Part shown: positions 28,429 to 37,606 of the stretch, one piece after another
Layout of the letters: each line of letters starts with the position of its first letter
How positions within the stretch are numbered: position 1 is the stretch's first letter
Source of the DNA: Flavobacteriaceae bacterium MAR_2010_188
GTDB lineage: Bacteria > Bacteroidota > Bacteroidia > Flavobacteriales > Flavobacteriaceae
Direction of reading: 5' to 3'
DNA length: 64,000 bases
Assembly (NCBI GenBank): GCA_900104375.1
Contig: LT629302.1
Span: 186,001-250,000 of the forward strand
The notes under the pieces: model-generated
What the model was told of the DNA's origin: nothing
Seen by the model: only the letters and a program-made list of their open reading frames with translations
Databases searched by the model: none
Made by a program: the position numbers and the translations under genes

Positions 28429-30264
28429 ATGTGCGGTTTCCTAGCTGAATTCTTATTTAATAAATCCACAAAGATTACAGAATCGCGGGCATTTAAAGAA
28501 TTGCTGGCCATCTCCAAACATCGCGGACCAGATTCTACTGAAATATCCAGGCAAGACAATTATCAATTAGGCTTTAATAGGTTATCGATCCTGGATCTTT
28601 CTGATAATGCCAATCAACCTATTTTTAGCCCTTCGAGAAGATATCATCTCGTTTTTAATGGAGAAATATATAATTTTCTAGACCTAGCGAAAATATATGA
28701 TTTAGGTGATTTGCGTTCTAAAAGCGATACTGAGGTTTTGGTACAGCTTATGGATAAAATCGGTATCGAAGAAACCATCAATCAATTAAACGGAATGTTC
28801 GCCATTACCGTGATTGACAATTTGGAGAACGAACTTTACCTAATTAGGGATTACGCGGGTATTAAACCATTATTTTTTGGAGTTTGTGAAGATGGAATGG
28901 TAGCCGCTTCACAGTTTAATCAAGTGTTTAAGCATCCTTGGTTTAGAAGTAACTTAGAGTTGCGTTCTGAAATCATCAAAGAGTATTTTGGATTTGGTTA
29001 TATGCAGGCTCCCAATACCATCTATAAAAATATCTATCAGGTTCTTCCAGGCGAATATATTAAGGTCGATTCTGTAGGTGAAATTAAAAAGGTTAGGTTT
29101 AAGAAATTCGGTGAAGAAAGTGCCAAACTAAGTGAAAATCCGTCAGTCTTGCAGATGCAAGCTGTACTTAATAAAGCCGTCAAAAGTCAGCTGATTAGCG
29201 ATGTTCCATTGGCAACTTTTCTTAGCGGGGGTATCGATAGTCCGCTTATTTCTGCAATGGCGAAACAAGGTAATAACGATATTAAAGCGTTTTCCTTAAA
29301 GGTTGAAAACAAACAAATGGATGAGTCTGCTCAGGCAAGTATATATGCCAAGAAGCTAGATTTGGACCAAAAAATTGTGAGTTGTAATTCTGATCAACTG
29401 CTTAACGACATTGAAGAACACTTTAAAACAATGCCTGAGCCTTTCGGGGATTACTCAAGTATTCCGACTTACGAAATTACAAAACAGGCCAAGAAATATT
29501 TTAGTGTAATGCTTTCGGGCGATGGGGGAGACGAACTTTATTTTGGTTACCCTCGGATGCTCGATTTATATGCTCAGGCAAAGTGGTTTAATATCCCTTT
29601 TTGTGTAAGAAGGCCAATCTACAGGATTGCGAAAAAATTATTTGGGTTAAAATCGTGGGGACCTTATAACTTTAAAACCCTAAGCTTATGGCAAATTGCA
29701 AAAAATAGCTATATACCAAAAGATACTTCTGATGAAATCTTTAAGGATATTAGCTTTTCCAGAGAAATGGAAAATTTGTATGATTATAAAACCTCGCAGG
29801 ATCTGTTAAGCTATCTTAGACTGAATGAATTTTATGCGCATATGCAGCGCATCTTGGTAAAAGTTGATCGAAGTAGCATGGCCAACAGTTTAGAAGTACG
29901 CGTTCCGTTTTTAGATAAAGAGAATATAGAATTAGCCTTTAGATATAAGCCGAAGGTTTTTAAAACAAAAAGCGATTTAAAGTCCATTCTAAAATCAATG
30001 ATGCTTAACTTTTTCCCTGAAGAAACTATAAGCAAGGATAAAAAAGGTTTTACGGTGCCAATGGAAGATTGGTTAAAAAATGAACTTAATAGTGACGTGC
30101 AAAAGGTGGTAATAAATATGCCAATATTCGGAGGAAGTTTAATGGATTGTAAGGCGCTGAGACTTTTTGTCCAAGATTTTTTTGAAGGAAAAAATAATTC
30201 TGCCTGGGGCGTTTGGCATATTTATGCTTGGCAAAAATGGGCAATCAAAGAAGAACTCATTTAA
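28429..30264 (+). CDS. asnB: Glutamine-hydrolysing asparagine synthetase (AsnB-type amidotransferase)
   Basis: The 611 residues start MCGF, so Cys2 is the N-terminal nucleophile of the class II glutaminase domain, supported by HRGPD (31-35), FNGEIYN and SKSDTE. The C-terminal ATP-pyrophosphatase domain has SGGIDS at 266-271 and LSGDGGDELYFGYPR. The enzyme moves ammonia from glutamine to an ATP-activated carboxylate. In glycan clusters AsnB-like proteins (for example WbpS types) can amidate uronic acids, so cell-wide Asn synthesis and sugar amidation are both possible. The GT4 gene follows one base after the stop. Confidence 0.92.
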   Translation: MCGFLAEFLFNKSTKITESRAFKELLAISKHRGPDSTEISRQDNYQLGFNRLSILDLSDNANQPIFSPSRRYHLVFNGEIYNFLDLAKIYDLGDLRSKSDTEVLVQLMDKIGIEETINQLNGMFAITVIDNLENELYLIRDYAGIKPLFFGVCEDGMVAASQFNQVFKHPWFRSNLELRSEIIKEYFGFGYMQAPNTIYKNIYQVLPGEYIKVDSVGEIKKVRFKKFGEESAKLSENPSVLQMQAVLNKAVKSQLISDVPLATFLSGGIDSPLISAMAKQGNNDIKAFSLKVENKQMDESAQASIYAKKLDLDQKIVSCNSDQLLNDIEEHFKTMPEPFGDYSSIPTYEITKQAKKYFSVMLSGDGGDELYFGYPRMLDLYAQAKWFNIPFCVRRPIYRIAKKLFGLKSWGPYNFKTLSLWQIAKNSYIPKDTSDEIFKDISFSREMENLYDYKTSQDLLSYLRLNEFYAHMQRILVKVDRSSMANSLEVRVPFLDKENIELAFRYKPKVFKTKSDLKSILKSMMLNFFPEETISKDKKGFTVPMEDWLKNELNSDVQKVVINMPIFGGSLMDCKALRLFVQDFFEGKNNSAWGVWHIYAWQKWAIKEELI

Positions 30265-30265
30265 T

Positions 30266-31441
30266 ATGAAAGTAGCCATCTTCTCTGGTGAAATACCTTC
30301 ATCTACATTTATCGAAGAATTGATCCGAGGAATTGCCCAATCTCATAAAGTTCTGCTCTTTGGGGTGGTTAAAAAGAATCAGCACTATGCCAATAAAAAT
30401 ATTAAGATTTACAAGACTCCTTTCACTAGGGGCCTTAATCTAATTTACAATAGTTACCGTTCTTTTTTACTGTTGATTAAGAGACCAAAGGAACTAATTA
30501 AACTCACTAAGGAGATCAAGAAATATAAAAATCCTTACGAAAAATGGATTTGGTACACAAAATTTCTACCGATCATACTTTATAAGCCAGATATTCTACA
30601 TCTGCAATGGGCAAGGGACGTGGAGTTTTATACTTTTTTAAAGGAGGATTTTGGAATTAAGATTATACTAAGTTTAAGAGGCGCACATTTAAATTATACA
30701 CCTATTATAGATGCTAGGGCCAACAGGGAATATAGGCTTAACTTTCCTAAAATAGATAGTTTCCACGCGGTCTCAAACGCCATCATTAAAGTTGCGATGA
30801 ACTATGGCGCAGCACAAAAAGATATTACGGTAATTCATTCTCCGGTGAACCCCAGCTCACTTGGTCTTTTTCGACATAATAATATTAAGAAGCCGATTAG
30901 AATTTTAAGCGTTGGTAGGTTCCATTGGGTAAAAGGTTTAAGGTATACGTTTGATGCATGTAAATTGCTTCAAGATAAGAACTTCGATTATAGACTAGAC
31001 GTGATAAGTACGAATAAGATTTCTGAAGAATCTTTGTTTCAAATTCATCAACTGCAATTAGAACAAAATGTTAACATCTTAAATCCTCTTGGTCAAGAAG
31101 AGCTATTCAAGTTGATGCAAGAATATGATGTGTTACTTTTGAGCTCTCTTAATGAGGGTATAGCCAACGTGGTCTTAGAAGCATTGGCAATAGGCATTAT
31201 CGTCATTTCAACGGATTGCGGTGGTATGTCCGAAGTCGTAATTCCCGGAAAAACAGGTTGGTTGGTGCCGATTAGAAATCCAGAAGCCGTTGCAAATGCA
31301 ATCATAGAAATTTCAGAGTGCTCTGATACACGTCTTAATGAAATCAGAAATAATGCGCATATAATGGTTAAGAACAATTTCGATTCGAGTAAGTCCATTG
31401 AGCAGTTTATACAACTTTATGAAAATACCTTGAATGGATAA
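30266..31441 (+). CDS. GT-B glycosyltransferase, GT4 family
   Basis: The frame is open from 30167, but the natural protein starts at the ATG at 30266, directly after the asnB stop, with KVAIFSGEIPSSTFIEELI. The product has 391 residues. Motifs are HLQWARD, LSVGRFHWVKGLRYTFDA at the hinge and EGIANVVLEALAIG for the E-x7-E donor site, followed by STDCGGMSEV. The layout matches gene 36335, which shares the WxKGLxYT hinge. It is placed between two asparagine-synthetase-like genes. Confidence 0.9.
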   Translation: MKVAIFSGEIPSSTFIEELIRGIAQSHKVLLFGVVKKNQHYANKNIKIYKTPFTRGLNLIYNSYRSFLLLIKRPKELIKLTKEIKKYKNPYEKWIWYTKFLPIILYKPDILHLQWARDVEFYTFLKEDFGIKIILSLRGAHLNYTPIIDARANREYRLNFPKIDSFHAVSNAIIKVAMNYGAAQKDITVIHSPVNPSSLGLFRHNNIKKPIRILSVGRFHWVKGLRYTFDACKLLQDKNFDYRLDVISTNKISEESLFQIHQLQLEQNVNILNPLGQEELFKLMQEYDVLLLSSLNEGIANVVLEALAIGIIVISTDCGGMSEVVIPGKTGWLVPIRNPEAVANAIIEISECSDTRLNEIRNNAHIMVKNNFDSSKSIEQFIQLYENTLNG

Positions 31442-31480
31442 TTTAGACCATGATATTATGATATTGCCTCAACTTCCTCC

Positions 31481-32863
31481 ATGCAGATAAGAACTCCAAT
31501 TATACCGACTCGTCTTGAGCTGATAGGGATTAATAAATCTGAAGAACTTAATAAGCCTGCTCTTTGTATTTTTGCTGCTATCGGATTTTTTTTAGATCAA
31601 GATAATTTTAAGAAATCCGAAATCGCATTATCTGCGGCATCAATAACTTCCACCGATGAACATAATCAGTATTTAAATCATAAAAAATGGTTTAACTGGC
31701 ATTATTCACCTCGCAATATTTCCCTTTCACAGGCGGTTGATGATTTTTCTGATTTATTCGAATTGATTATAGAGGAACAAGTAGGTAATCAAAAAGTGAT
31801 TTTACCGCTTTCTGGTGGAATAGATAGTAGGACCCAAGCTGCAGCCTTAAGAAAATTGGGCAAAAAGGTTCATAGCTACAGTTATAAGTTTCAAAATGGT
31901 TATGATGAAACGTTTATTGCAAAGCAGATAGCTCTTTCTTGCAAGTTTAAATTTGATGAATTTGTTATACCCAAAGGATATTTGTGGTACAAGCTAGACG
32001 ATTTGTCTAATTTGAATAAATGCCAGACCGATTTTACTCTTCCAAGACAGATGGCGGTGAATGAACATTTCGCAGAGCTGGGCGAAATCTTCTCATTAGG
32101 TCATTGGGGAGATGTACTTTTTGATAATATGGGACTTTCATCTTTAAGCGAAGCTGAAATGTTAGTGCTGTTAAAATCTAAACTTATTAAAAGGGGAGGT
32201 TTAAAACTGGCCCAGGATTTATGGAAGACTTGGAGCCTCGATGGGGATTTTGAAGAGTATTTAGATTCAAGACTTGTAGAGTTGCTTGATCAAATCGAAA
32301 TAGAAAATCCCAATGCTAAACTCAGGGCTTTCAAATCACTTTATTGGGCACCAAGATGGACCTCGGCTAACTTGTGTATTTTTCAAGAAAAGCGACCGAT
32401 TTCTCTTCCTTATTTTGATGATAGAATGTGTGAGTTTATCTGTACCATTCCAGAAGAATATTTGGCTGATCGTAAGATTCAGATTGAATATATAAAGCGC
32501 AATGCCCCAGATTTAGCAAAAATCACTTGGCAGGATAAACGACCCAATAATCTCTACGATTACCAAGAGGAAAAACCATTAAAAAAAATTCTTTATAAGC
32601 TTCAAAATAAATCTGGGCGAGTAGCAAATTCAATAATGGGTAAGCCGTACATTCAAAGAAATTGGGAACTTCAATATTTGGGAGATGATAATGACAAGAA
32701 ACTTAAAGAAGTTTTATTCAATACTCAGTTAGACAACATGGTTAGTAATTCTTTTATTGAGAACATTTATCAAGGATTTAAAACGAATCCTCTTTTATAT
32801 GCACACTCAATAGGAATGCTTTTGGTTTTTGCTAAGTACAATCAACATCATAATAATGAGTAG
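31481..32863 (+). CDS. Asparagine-synthetase-related protein lacking the glutaminase domain
   Basis: This 460-residue protein has the AsnB ATP-pyrophosphatase motif SGGIDS at 111-116 and the following helix pattern, but the N terminus (about 90 residues) has no Cys2 and no glutaminase motifs. It would therefore form an adenylate and pass it to an ammonia source or another nucleophile, as seen in asparagine-synthetase-like enzymes such as beta-lactam synthetase or lasso-peptide cyclases. In a glycan cluster an amide-forming step on a sugar acid is plausible. The next gene overlaps it by 8 bases. Confidence 0.78.
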   Translation: MQIRTPIIPTRLELIGINKSEELNKPALCIFAAIGFFLDQDNFKKSEIALSAASITSTDEHNQYLNHKKWFNWHYSPRNISLSQAVDDFSDLFELIIEEQVGNQKVILPLSGGIDSRTQAAALRKLGKKVHSYSYKFQNGYDETFIAKQIALSCKFKFDEFVIPKGYLWYKLDDLSNLNKCQTDFTLPRQMAVNEHFAELGEIFSLGHWGDVLFDNMGLSSLSEAEMLVLLKSKLIKRGGLKLAQDLWKTWSLDGDFEEYLDSRLVELLDQIEIENPNAKLRAFKSLYWAPRWTSANLCIFQEKRPISLPYFDDRMCEFICTIPEEYLADRKIQIEYIKRNAPDLAKITWQDKRPNNLYDYQEEKPLKKILYKLQNKSGRVANSIMGKPYIQRNWELQYLGDDNDKKLKEVLFNTQLDNMVSNSFIENIYQGFKTNPLLYAHSIGMLLVFAKYNQHHNNE

Positions 32864-33962
32864 AATTAAAATCCTTTTTACGATACCAAATTTTGATACT
32901 GCTGGCAGTGGGAAGGTGGTCTTCGATTTGGTTAAAGAATTAGATAAAAATGTTTTTGCCCCAGAGATATGTTGTAATCACGATGGCGGTGATTTTTTTG
33001 AGGAAATCAAGAAACTTCAGCTACCCATTCACTTCTTCAAGGTCACAGCAGATTATAGGCCGTTAACTACTTTGCCAATTAGAATAATTAAGATAGTAAG
33101 GTTTTTTAAAATGCATCATTTCGATATCATCCACTCTTGGCACTGGAGCTCAGATTTCACAGAGCCTCTGGCCGCCAAAATCGCGGGAATTCCATTTGTA
33201 TATACTAAAAAGGCGATGGGTTGGGGTAACAAGGCTTGGCAGTGGCGAAGCAAGCTTAGCTCCAAGATTATCGCGATAAACAAGGATATGATTAAAGGGT
33301 TTCTTCAGCCATATCATCACAAAACTGTTTATATCCCTCTTGGTGTTGACTTAGAAAAATTTTATCCTTTGCCAAAAGATATAACTCTGTTGGAACAACT
33401 GAAACTAAGCGAAAATGATTTTATTATTCTTACGGTAGCTAATCTGGTAGAGGTTAAGGGCATTGAAATCTTATTGGAAGCAGTATTAAAATTGAATAAT
33501 GCCCAAATTAAAGTATTAATTGTGGGTGCCGACCATTCTGATTATGCTAATCATTTAAAAACAAAGTATAATCATGAGAATTTTCAATTTTTAGGAAAGA
33601 AAAATGATGTAAGACCCTATATTTCGGTCGCTGATCTGTTTGTAATCCCCACTTTGGATGAGGGTAGAAAGGAAGGTTTACCGATTGCTCCGTTGGAGGC
33701 GATGGCAATGGGAAAAACTGCAATTGGTTCGAATATTAGCGGTGTTAAGGATTTGCTTGAAGAATTCCCAGATTACCTATTTAAAGCAGGGGATGTTAAT
33801 GAATTGGCCAATTTAATTGGAAGGCTCAATCAACAAGATAAAGATACTTTAAAAACTAGGTCATCAGCATTGTTAAGAACTGTTGAAAAGTCATTCTCCC
33901 TTCCTCTTTGTTTGCAAAGACATTCTGATTTATATTGCAGTTTACATTCTACTAACCGATAA
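32856..33962 (+). CDS. GT-B glycosyltransferase, GT4 family
   Basis: The frame is open from 32829, but the ATG at 32856, eight bases inside the preceding stop, gives a clean GT4 start (SRIKILFTIPNFDTAGSGKV). The product has 368 residues with SWHWSSD, a hinge TVANLVEVKGIEILLEAV and EGLPIAPLEAMAMGK as the donor site. It probably retains configuration and acts in the cytoplasm. The MBOAT gene follows four bases later. Confidence 0.9.
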   Translation: MSRIKILFTIPNFDTAGSGKVVFDLVKELDKNVFAPEICCNHDGGDFFEEIKKLQLPIHFFKVTADYRPLTTLPIRIIKIVRFFKMHHFDIIHSWHWSSDFTEPLAAKIAGIPFVYTKKAMGWGNKAWQWRSKLSSKIIAINKDMIKGFLQPYHHKTVYIPLGVDLEKFYPLPKDITLLEQLKLSENDFIILTVANLVEVKGIEILLEAVLKLNNAQIKVLIVGADHSDYANHLKTKYNHENFQFLGKKNDVRPYISVADLFVIPTLDEGRKEGLPIAPLEAMAMGKTAIGSNISGVKDLLEEFPDYLFKAGDVNELANLIGRLNQQDKDTLKTRSSALLRTVEKSFSLPLCLQRHSDLYCSLHSTNR

Positions 33963-33965
33963 AAC

Positions 33966-35402
33966 ATGCTCTTTAATTCTATAGATTTTGCCATCTTTTT
34001 GCCGATAGTCTTTATTCTCTATTGGTTTGTGTTTCAAAAAAACATTAAATGGCAGAACCTACTTATCGTAATTGCAAGCTATGTATTTTATGGGTGGTGG
34101 GACTACCGCTTTTTGGCACTAATTTTATTCAGTACCGTAGTAGATTACAGCATAGGTCTATTATTGACTAAAACAGACAATCAGACCCAGAGAAAATTTT
34201 GGTTATGGTGCAGCATTATTGTAAACATCGGGTTCTTAGGATTTTTTAAATACTACAATTTCTTTATAGATAATTTTGTAACCGCCTTTACTTTTTTAGG
34301 TAATTCTATACGGCCAAATACACTGGATATTATACTGCCAGTGGGGATAAGTTTTTACACCTTCCAAACACTCAGTTATACCATAGATGTTTATAGAGAG
34401 AAACTAAAACCAACTAATGATTTTGTTGCCTTTACCGCTTTCGTTTCATTCTTTCCACAATTGGTAGCTGGGCCCATAGAAAGAGCAACCCACTTATTGC
34501 CGCAGTTTTTTAAAAAAAAACAGTTTGACTATAGCAATGCGGTCGATGGCTTAAGACAGATTCTTTGGGGGCTGTTTAAGAAAATTGTCATCGCCGATAA
34601 TTGTGCGTTTTTTGTAAATACCATTTTTAATGGTTATGAAAGTTATTCTGGAAGTGCGTTACTCTTGGGAGCGATTTTCTTTGCATTCCAAATTTATGGC
34701 GATTTTTCTGGCTACTCAGATATCGCCATTGGTACTTCAAGACTCTTCGGATTTGACCTTCGACAAAATTTTGCCTTTCCTTATTTTTCAAGGGATATTG
34801 CCGAGTTTTGGCGACGTTGGCATATTTCTCTTACCACTTGGTTTCGGGACTATATCTATATTCCGCTCGGTGGTTCTAGAGGTTCAAAGTTTAATCAGAT
34901 CAGAAATGTATTTATAATTTTTATTATCAGTGGCTTTTGGCATGGTGCTAACTGGACATTTATAATTTGGGGCTTACTAAACGCTATTTATTTTCTTCCC
35001 TTGTTATTAAGGAAAAAGAATAGACTGCATACCGACGTTGTTGCTGAGAACTCAGTATTACCATCGTTAAAAGAATTGGTTTTGATGTTAAGCACATTTA
35101 TTTTGGCAACCATAGGGTGGGTGTTTTTCCGATCTCCCAGTGTTGGCGATGCAATGGGTTATTTAGGACGAATGTTTAATCTACAGCTGTTAAGTATACC
35201 AACTGTAAGGCCCACCTTTTTGATTATACTTATCGGTATTTTTATTTTGGTAGAATGGAGTGGTAGAAGACAATTGCATGCCCTAGAAAAATTATGGTTA
35301 GGCTACCCACGTTTAGTTAGGTTATCAATTTACTATGTAATAGCCATGATAATTTTTCTATATGGCGGAAAAAGTCAAGAGTTTATATACTTTCAGTTTT
35401 AA
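33966..35402 (+). CDS. MBOAT family membrane O-acyltransferase (AlgI/DltB-like)
   Basis: The 478 residues form a multi-pass membrane protein. The MBOAT pattern is complete: PVGISFYTFQTLSY (126-138), LVAGPIER (166-173), FWRRWHISLTTWFRDYIYIPLGG (His286) and the invariant His326 in GFWHGANWTFIIWG. Enzymes of this group pass an acetyl group across the membrane to O-acetylate alginate, peptidoglycan or capsule. The SGNH-like gene starts on the last base of its stop codon (TAATG), as in known acyltransferase pairs. Confidence 0.92.
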   Translation: MLFNSIDFAIFLPIVFILYWFVFQKNIKWQNLLIVIASYVFYGWWDYRFLALILFSTVVDYSIGLLLTKTDNQTQRKFWLWCSIIVNIGFLGFFKYYNFFIDNFVTAFTFLGNSIRPNTLDIILPVGISFYTFQTLSYTIDVYREKLKPTNDFVAFTAFVSFFPQLVAGPIERATHLLPQFFKKKQFDYSNAVDGLRQILWGLFKKIVIADNCAFFVNTIFNGYESYSGSALLLGAIFFAFQIYGDFSGYSDIAIGTSRLFGFDLRQNFAFPYFSRDIAEFWRRWHISLTTWFRDYIYIPLGGSRGSKFNQIRNVFIIFIISGFWHGANWTFIIWGLLNAIYFLPLLLRKKNRLHTDVVAENSVLPSLKELVLMLSTFILATIGWVFFRSPSVGDAMGYLGRMFNLQLLSIPTVRPTFLIILIGIFILVEWSGRRQLHALEKLWLGYPRLVRLSIYYVIAMIIFLYGGKSQEFIYFQF

Positions 35403-36331
35403 TGAAAAAATTTTTAATTAGAACATTCATCTTCATTACAATCTGTGTGATGAGCTGTGCGGCAGTATTTTCTACTGCAGACGGAACTACAGATGCCTTC
35501 TATTTAAAATTTACGACTCCCAAACAAAAATCGTTGATTCTTGGATCATCTAGGGCGGCTCAAGGAATCATTCCTTCGGTCTTAAATGATAAGATAGAAA
35601 ATGGTGCATTTTTCAATTATGCTTTTACAATCGTTCAATCTGCTTATGGCAGTGTATATCTTAAGAGCATCAGGAACAAATTAGATGATAATGTAAAAAA
35701 TTCAATCCATATAGTTTGTGTAAACCCTTGGGTAATCTGTACTGAGACAACTGAGAAGGAAGATTCAATCAAATTTAGAGAGGTTAATTCTTACTTGGAC
35801 AAAACAAGATTCGTAAATATGAAACCTAATTTTGAATATTTAGTCGAATCCTTTCAAAGTAAAAATATTGATATTGTGAATAATAAAAGTCGAAAAGGAG
35901 ACTATCAGACTTTTTTTGTTCATGATGATGGCTGGTTAGAAGTTAAAATTGAGTCCGATATGATTTCTACTAAAGAAAGAACTAGAAAAAAATATGAAAC
36001 ATATAAAAAGGCATTGTTGAGAAACAATGGTTTATCTCAAATCCGTCTTGGGTATTTATATAAAACCATCAAACTCTTAAAGGAAAGTGGCAAAGTTTAT
36101 CTCGTAAGGATGCCTATCAGCGATGATATGCTAGGTCTCGAACAACAATTAGTGCCGAAATTTGATTCACTAATGCAAAAGATATCTGGCGATTTTAATG
36201 TGGAATATATTAATGCCATGCCATTTAGAAAGGATTATGAATATACCGATGGGCATCATCTAACCACAGATTCTGCCAAGCGTTTTTCTGAATATCTTGC
36301 TGGCGAAATTAATAACGCTAAACCACTCTAG
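35402..36331 (+). CDS. SGNH-hydrolase-like partner of the MBOAT acyltransferase
   Basis: The 309-residue protein has an N-terminal hydrophobic segment for membrane anchoring or export. It carries LILGSSRAAQGI (about residues 46-57), a block-I-like motif with Ser50 as possible nucleophile, and DGHHLTTDSAKRFSEYL near the C terminus with Asp/His of the catalytic triad. AlgJ/AlgX- and DltD-like proteins that follow MBOAT genes have the same general layout and deliver the acyl group to the polymer. The role here is inferred from that pairing. Confidence 0.72.
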   Translation: MKKFLIRTFIFITICVMSCAAVFSTADGTTDAFYLKFTTPKQKSLILGSSRAAQGIIPSVLNDKIENGAFFNYAFTIVQSAYGSVYLKSIRNKLDDNVKNSIHIVCVNPWVICTETTEKEDSIKFREVNSYLDKTRFVNMKPNFEYLVESFQSKNIDIVNNKSRKGDYQTFFVHDDGWLEVKIESDMISTKERTRKKYETYKKALLRNNGLSQIRLGYLYKTIKLLKESGKVYLVRMPISDDMLGLEQQLVPKFDSLMQKISGDFNVEYINAMPFRKDYEYTDGHHLTTDSAKRFSEYLAGEINNAKPL

Positions 36332-36334
36332 GCT

Positions 36335-37501
36335 TTGAAAATCGGTATAGTTCTATCTAGAACCCCATCTTACTCCGAGACATTTTTTAATTCTAAAATC
36401 AAGGGATTAATTAAGTCCGGACACGAAGTGTTTCTCTTTGTACAATATGCCGAACCAGATTTTAAACTGTGCCCGACTAAAATAGCACCACAGCTATCTA
36501 AAAGGAATCCAATTTTACAGCTAAAATCGTTTCTGAGGGTTGGTTGGGTGATGGCTCGTAATATTCAAAAAATAAAAAAATTCATCAATTTAGAACGTGA
36601 AGTTAATAGGTCATGGTCTCAAATTTTCAAGAATATATTTAATAATGCCCATATTCTCAATACAAAAGTAGATTGGCTGCATTTTGGTTTTGCCACCCAA
36701 GCGATACAATCAGAAAACGTTGCCGCTGCAATTGGAGCCAAAATGGGGGTGAGTCTGAGGGGTTACGATATGGATGTCTATCCGCTTAAACATAAGCGAC
36801 CTTATGATTTACTTTGGAAGAAAGTAGATAAAGTTCATGCCATCTCAAATTATATGATGCAAAGAGCATATCAAGAAGGCTTGTCTGCAAATAAAAATTT
36901 TCAAATTATTACCCCGGCAATCGAGGTAGCCCAATTTGAATTTAATAAATCCAAAAATTGGGAACAACCAAAATTTCTCACTATTGGTAGACTACATTGG
37001 ATAAAAGGGTTGCAATATACTCTTGAAGCTCTTGCCATATTAGCGAAAAAAGGTATCGATTTTACTTATACAATCGTTGGTGCAGGGGCAGAGCAAGAAG
37101 AGCTTTTATATACGGTACACCAATTGAGTCTAGAAAATCACGTCTATTTTGTTGGGAAAAAATCCCATGAAGAAACAATGAGATATTTGTCTGAAGCCAA
37201 CATCTATTTACAATACAGCCTATCTGAAGGTTTTTGTAATGCAGTACTGGAGGCACAGGCTTCTGGCGCCTTCTGTATAGTTTCAGATGGAGGGGCCTTA
37301 GCAGAGAACATATTGCACGGAAAAACAGGGATGGTTCTTCCGAAGCGCAATCCAATGGCCCTAGCACAAATGATTGAAGAAGTATTGGATTTACCAATAT
37401 CAAAAATTGAGGAAATAGTAGCAACTGCGAGAAATAGGATAAAAAATGACTTTGACCTAAAATCCCAAGAGAAATCATTTAGTTCCTTTTTCGAAAATTA
37501 A
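36335..37501 (+). CDS. GT-B glycosyltransferase, GT4 family
   Basis: The 388 residues include HFGFATQA, SLRGYDMDVYP, the hinge LTIGRLHWIKGLQYTLEA and SEGFCNAVLEAQASGA as the donor site. The same hinge pattern occurs in the protein at 30266, so the two are probably paralogs. The start is TTG, three bases after the previous stop; the first beta strand begins with the second residue, so a later start would remove part of the fold. Confidence 0.9.
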   Translation: MKIGIVLSRTPSYSETFFNSKIKGLIKSGHEVFLFVQYAEPDFKLCPTKIAPQLSKRNPILQLKSFLRVGWVMARNIQKIKKFINLEREVNRSWSQIFKNIFNNAHILNTKVDWLHFGFATQAIQSENVAAAIGAKMGVSLRGYDMDVYPLKHKRPYDLLWKKVDKVHAISNYMMQRAYQEGLSANKNFQIITPAIEVAQFEFNKSKNWEQPKFLTIGRLHWIKGLQYTLEALAILAKKGIDFTYTIVGAGAEQEELLYTVHQLSLENHVYFVGKKSHEETMRYLSEANIYLQYSLSEGFCNAVLEAQASGAFCIVSDGGALAENILHGKTGMVLPKRNPMALAQMIEEVLDLPISKIEEIVATARNRIKNDFDLKSQEKSFSSFFEN

Positions 37502-37606
37502 ATCGATAACCCCAAATACAATTTGTTGAAAGAGCTGGTATAAAAAGCTTTGATTATTAAGATACATCTTTGTCGCCTTCCTTACTTTTAAGGGCTATAA
37601 CATTAT

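Noticed and set aside
30167-30265. Longer N terminus of the GT4 gene overlapping asnB
   Set aside because: The extra 33 residues overlap the end of asnB in another frame and come before the natural first strand; the ATG at 30266 is a better start.
37062-37478. Minus-strand ORF of 138 codons
   Set aside because: It lies wholly within the donor-binding half of the GT4 gene at 36335 and looks like an antisense shadow.
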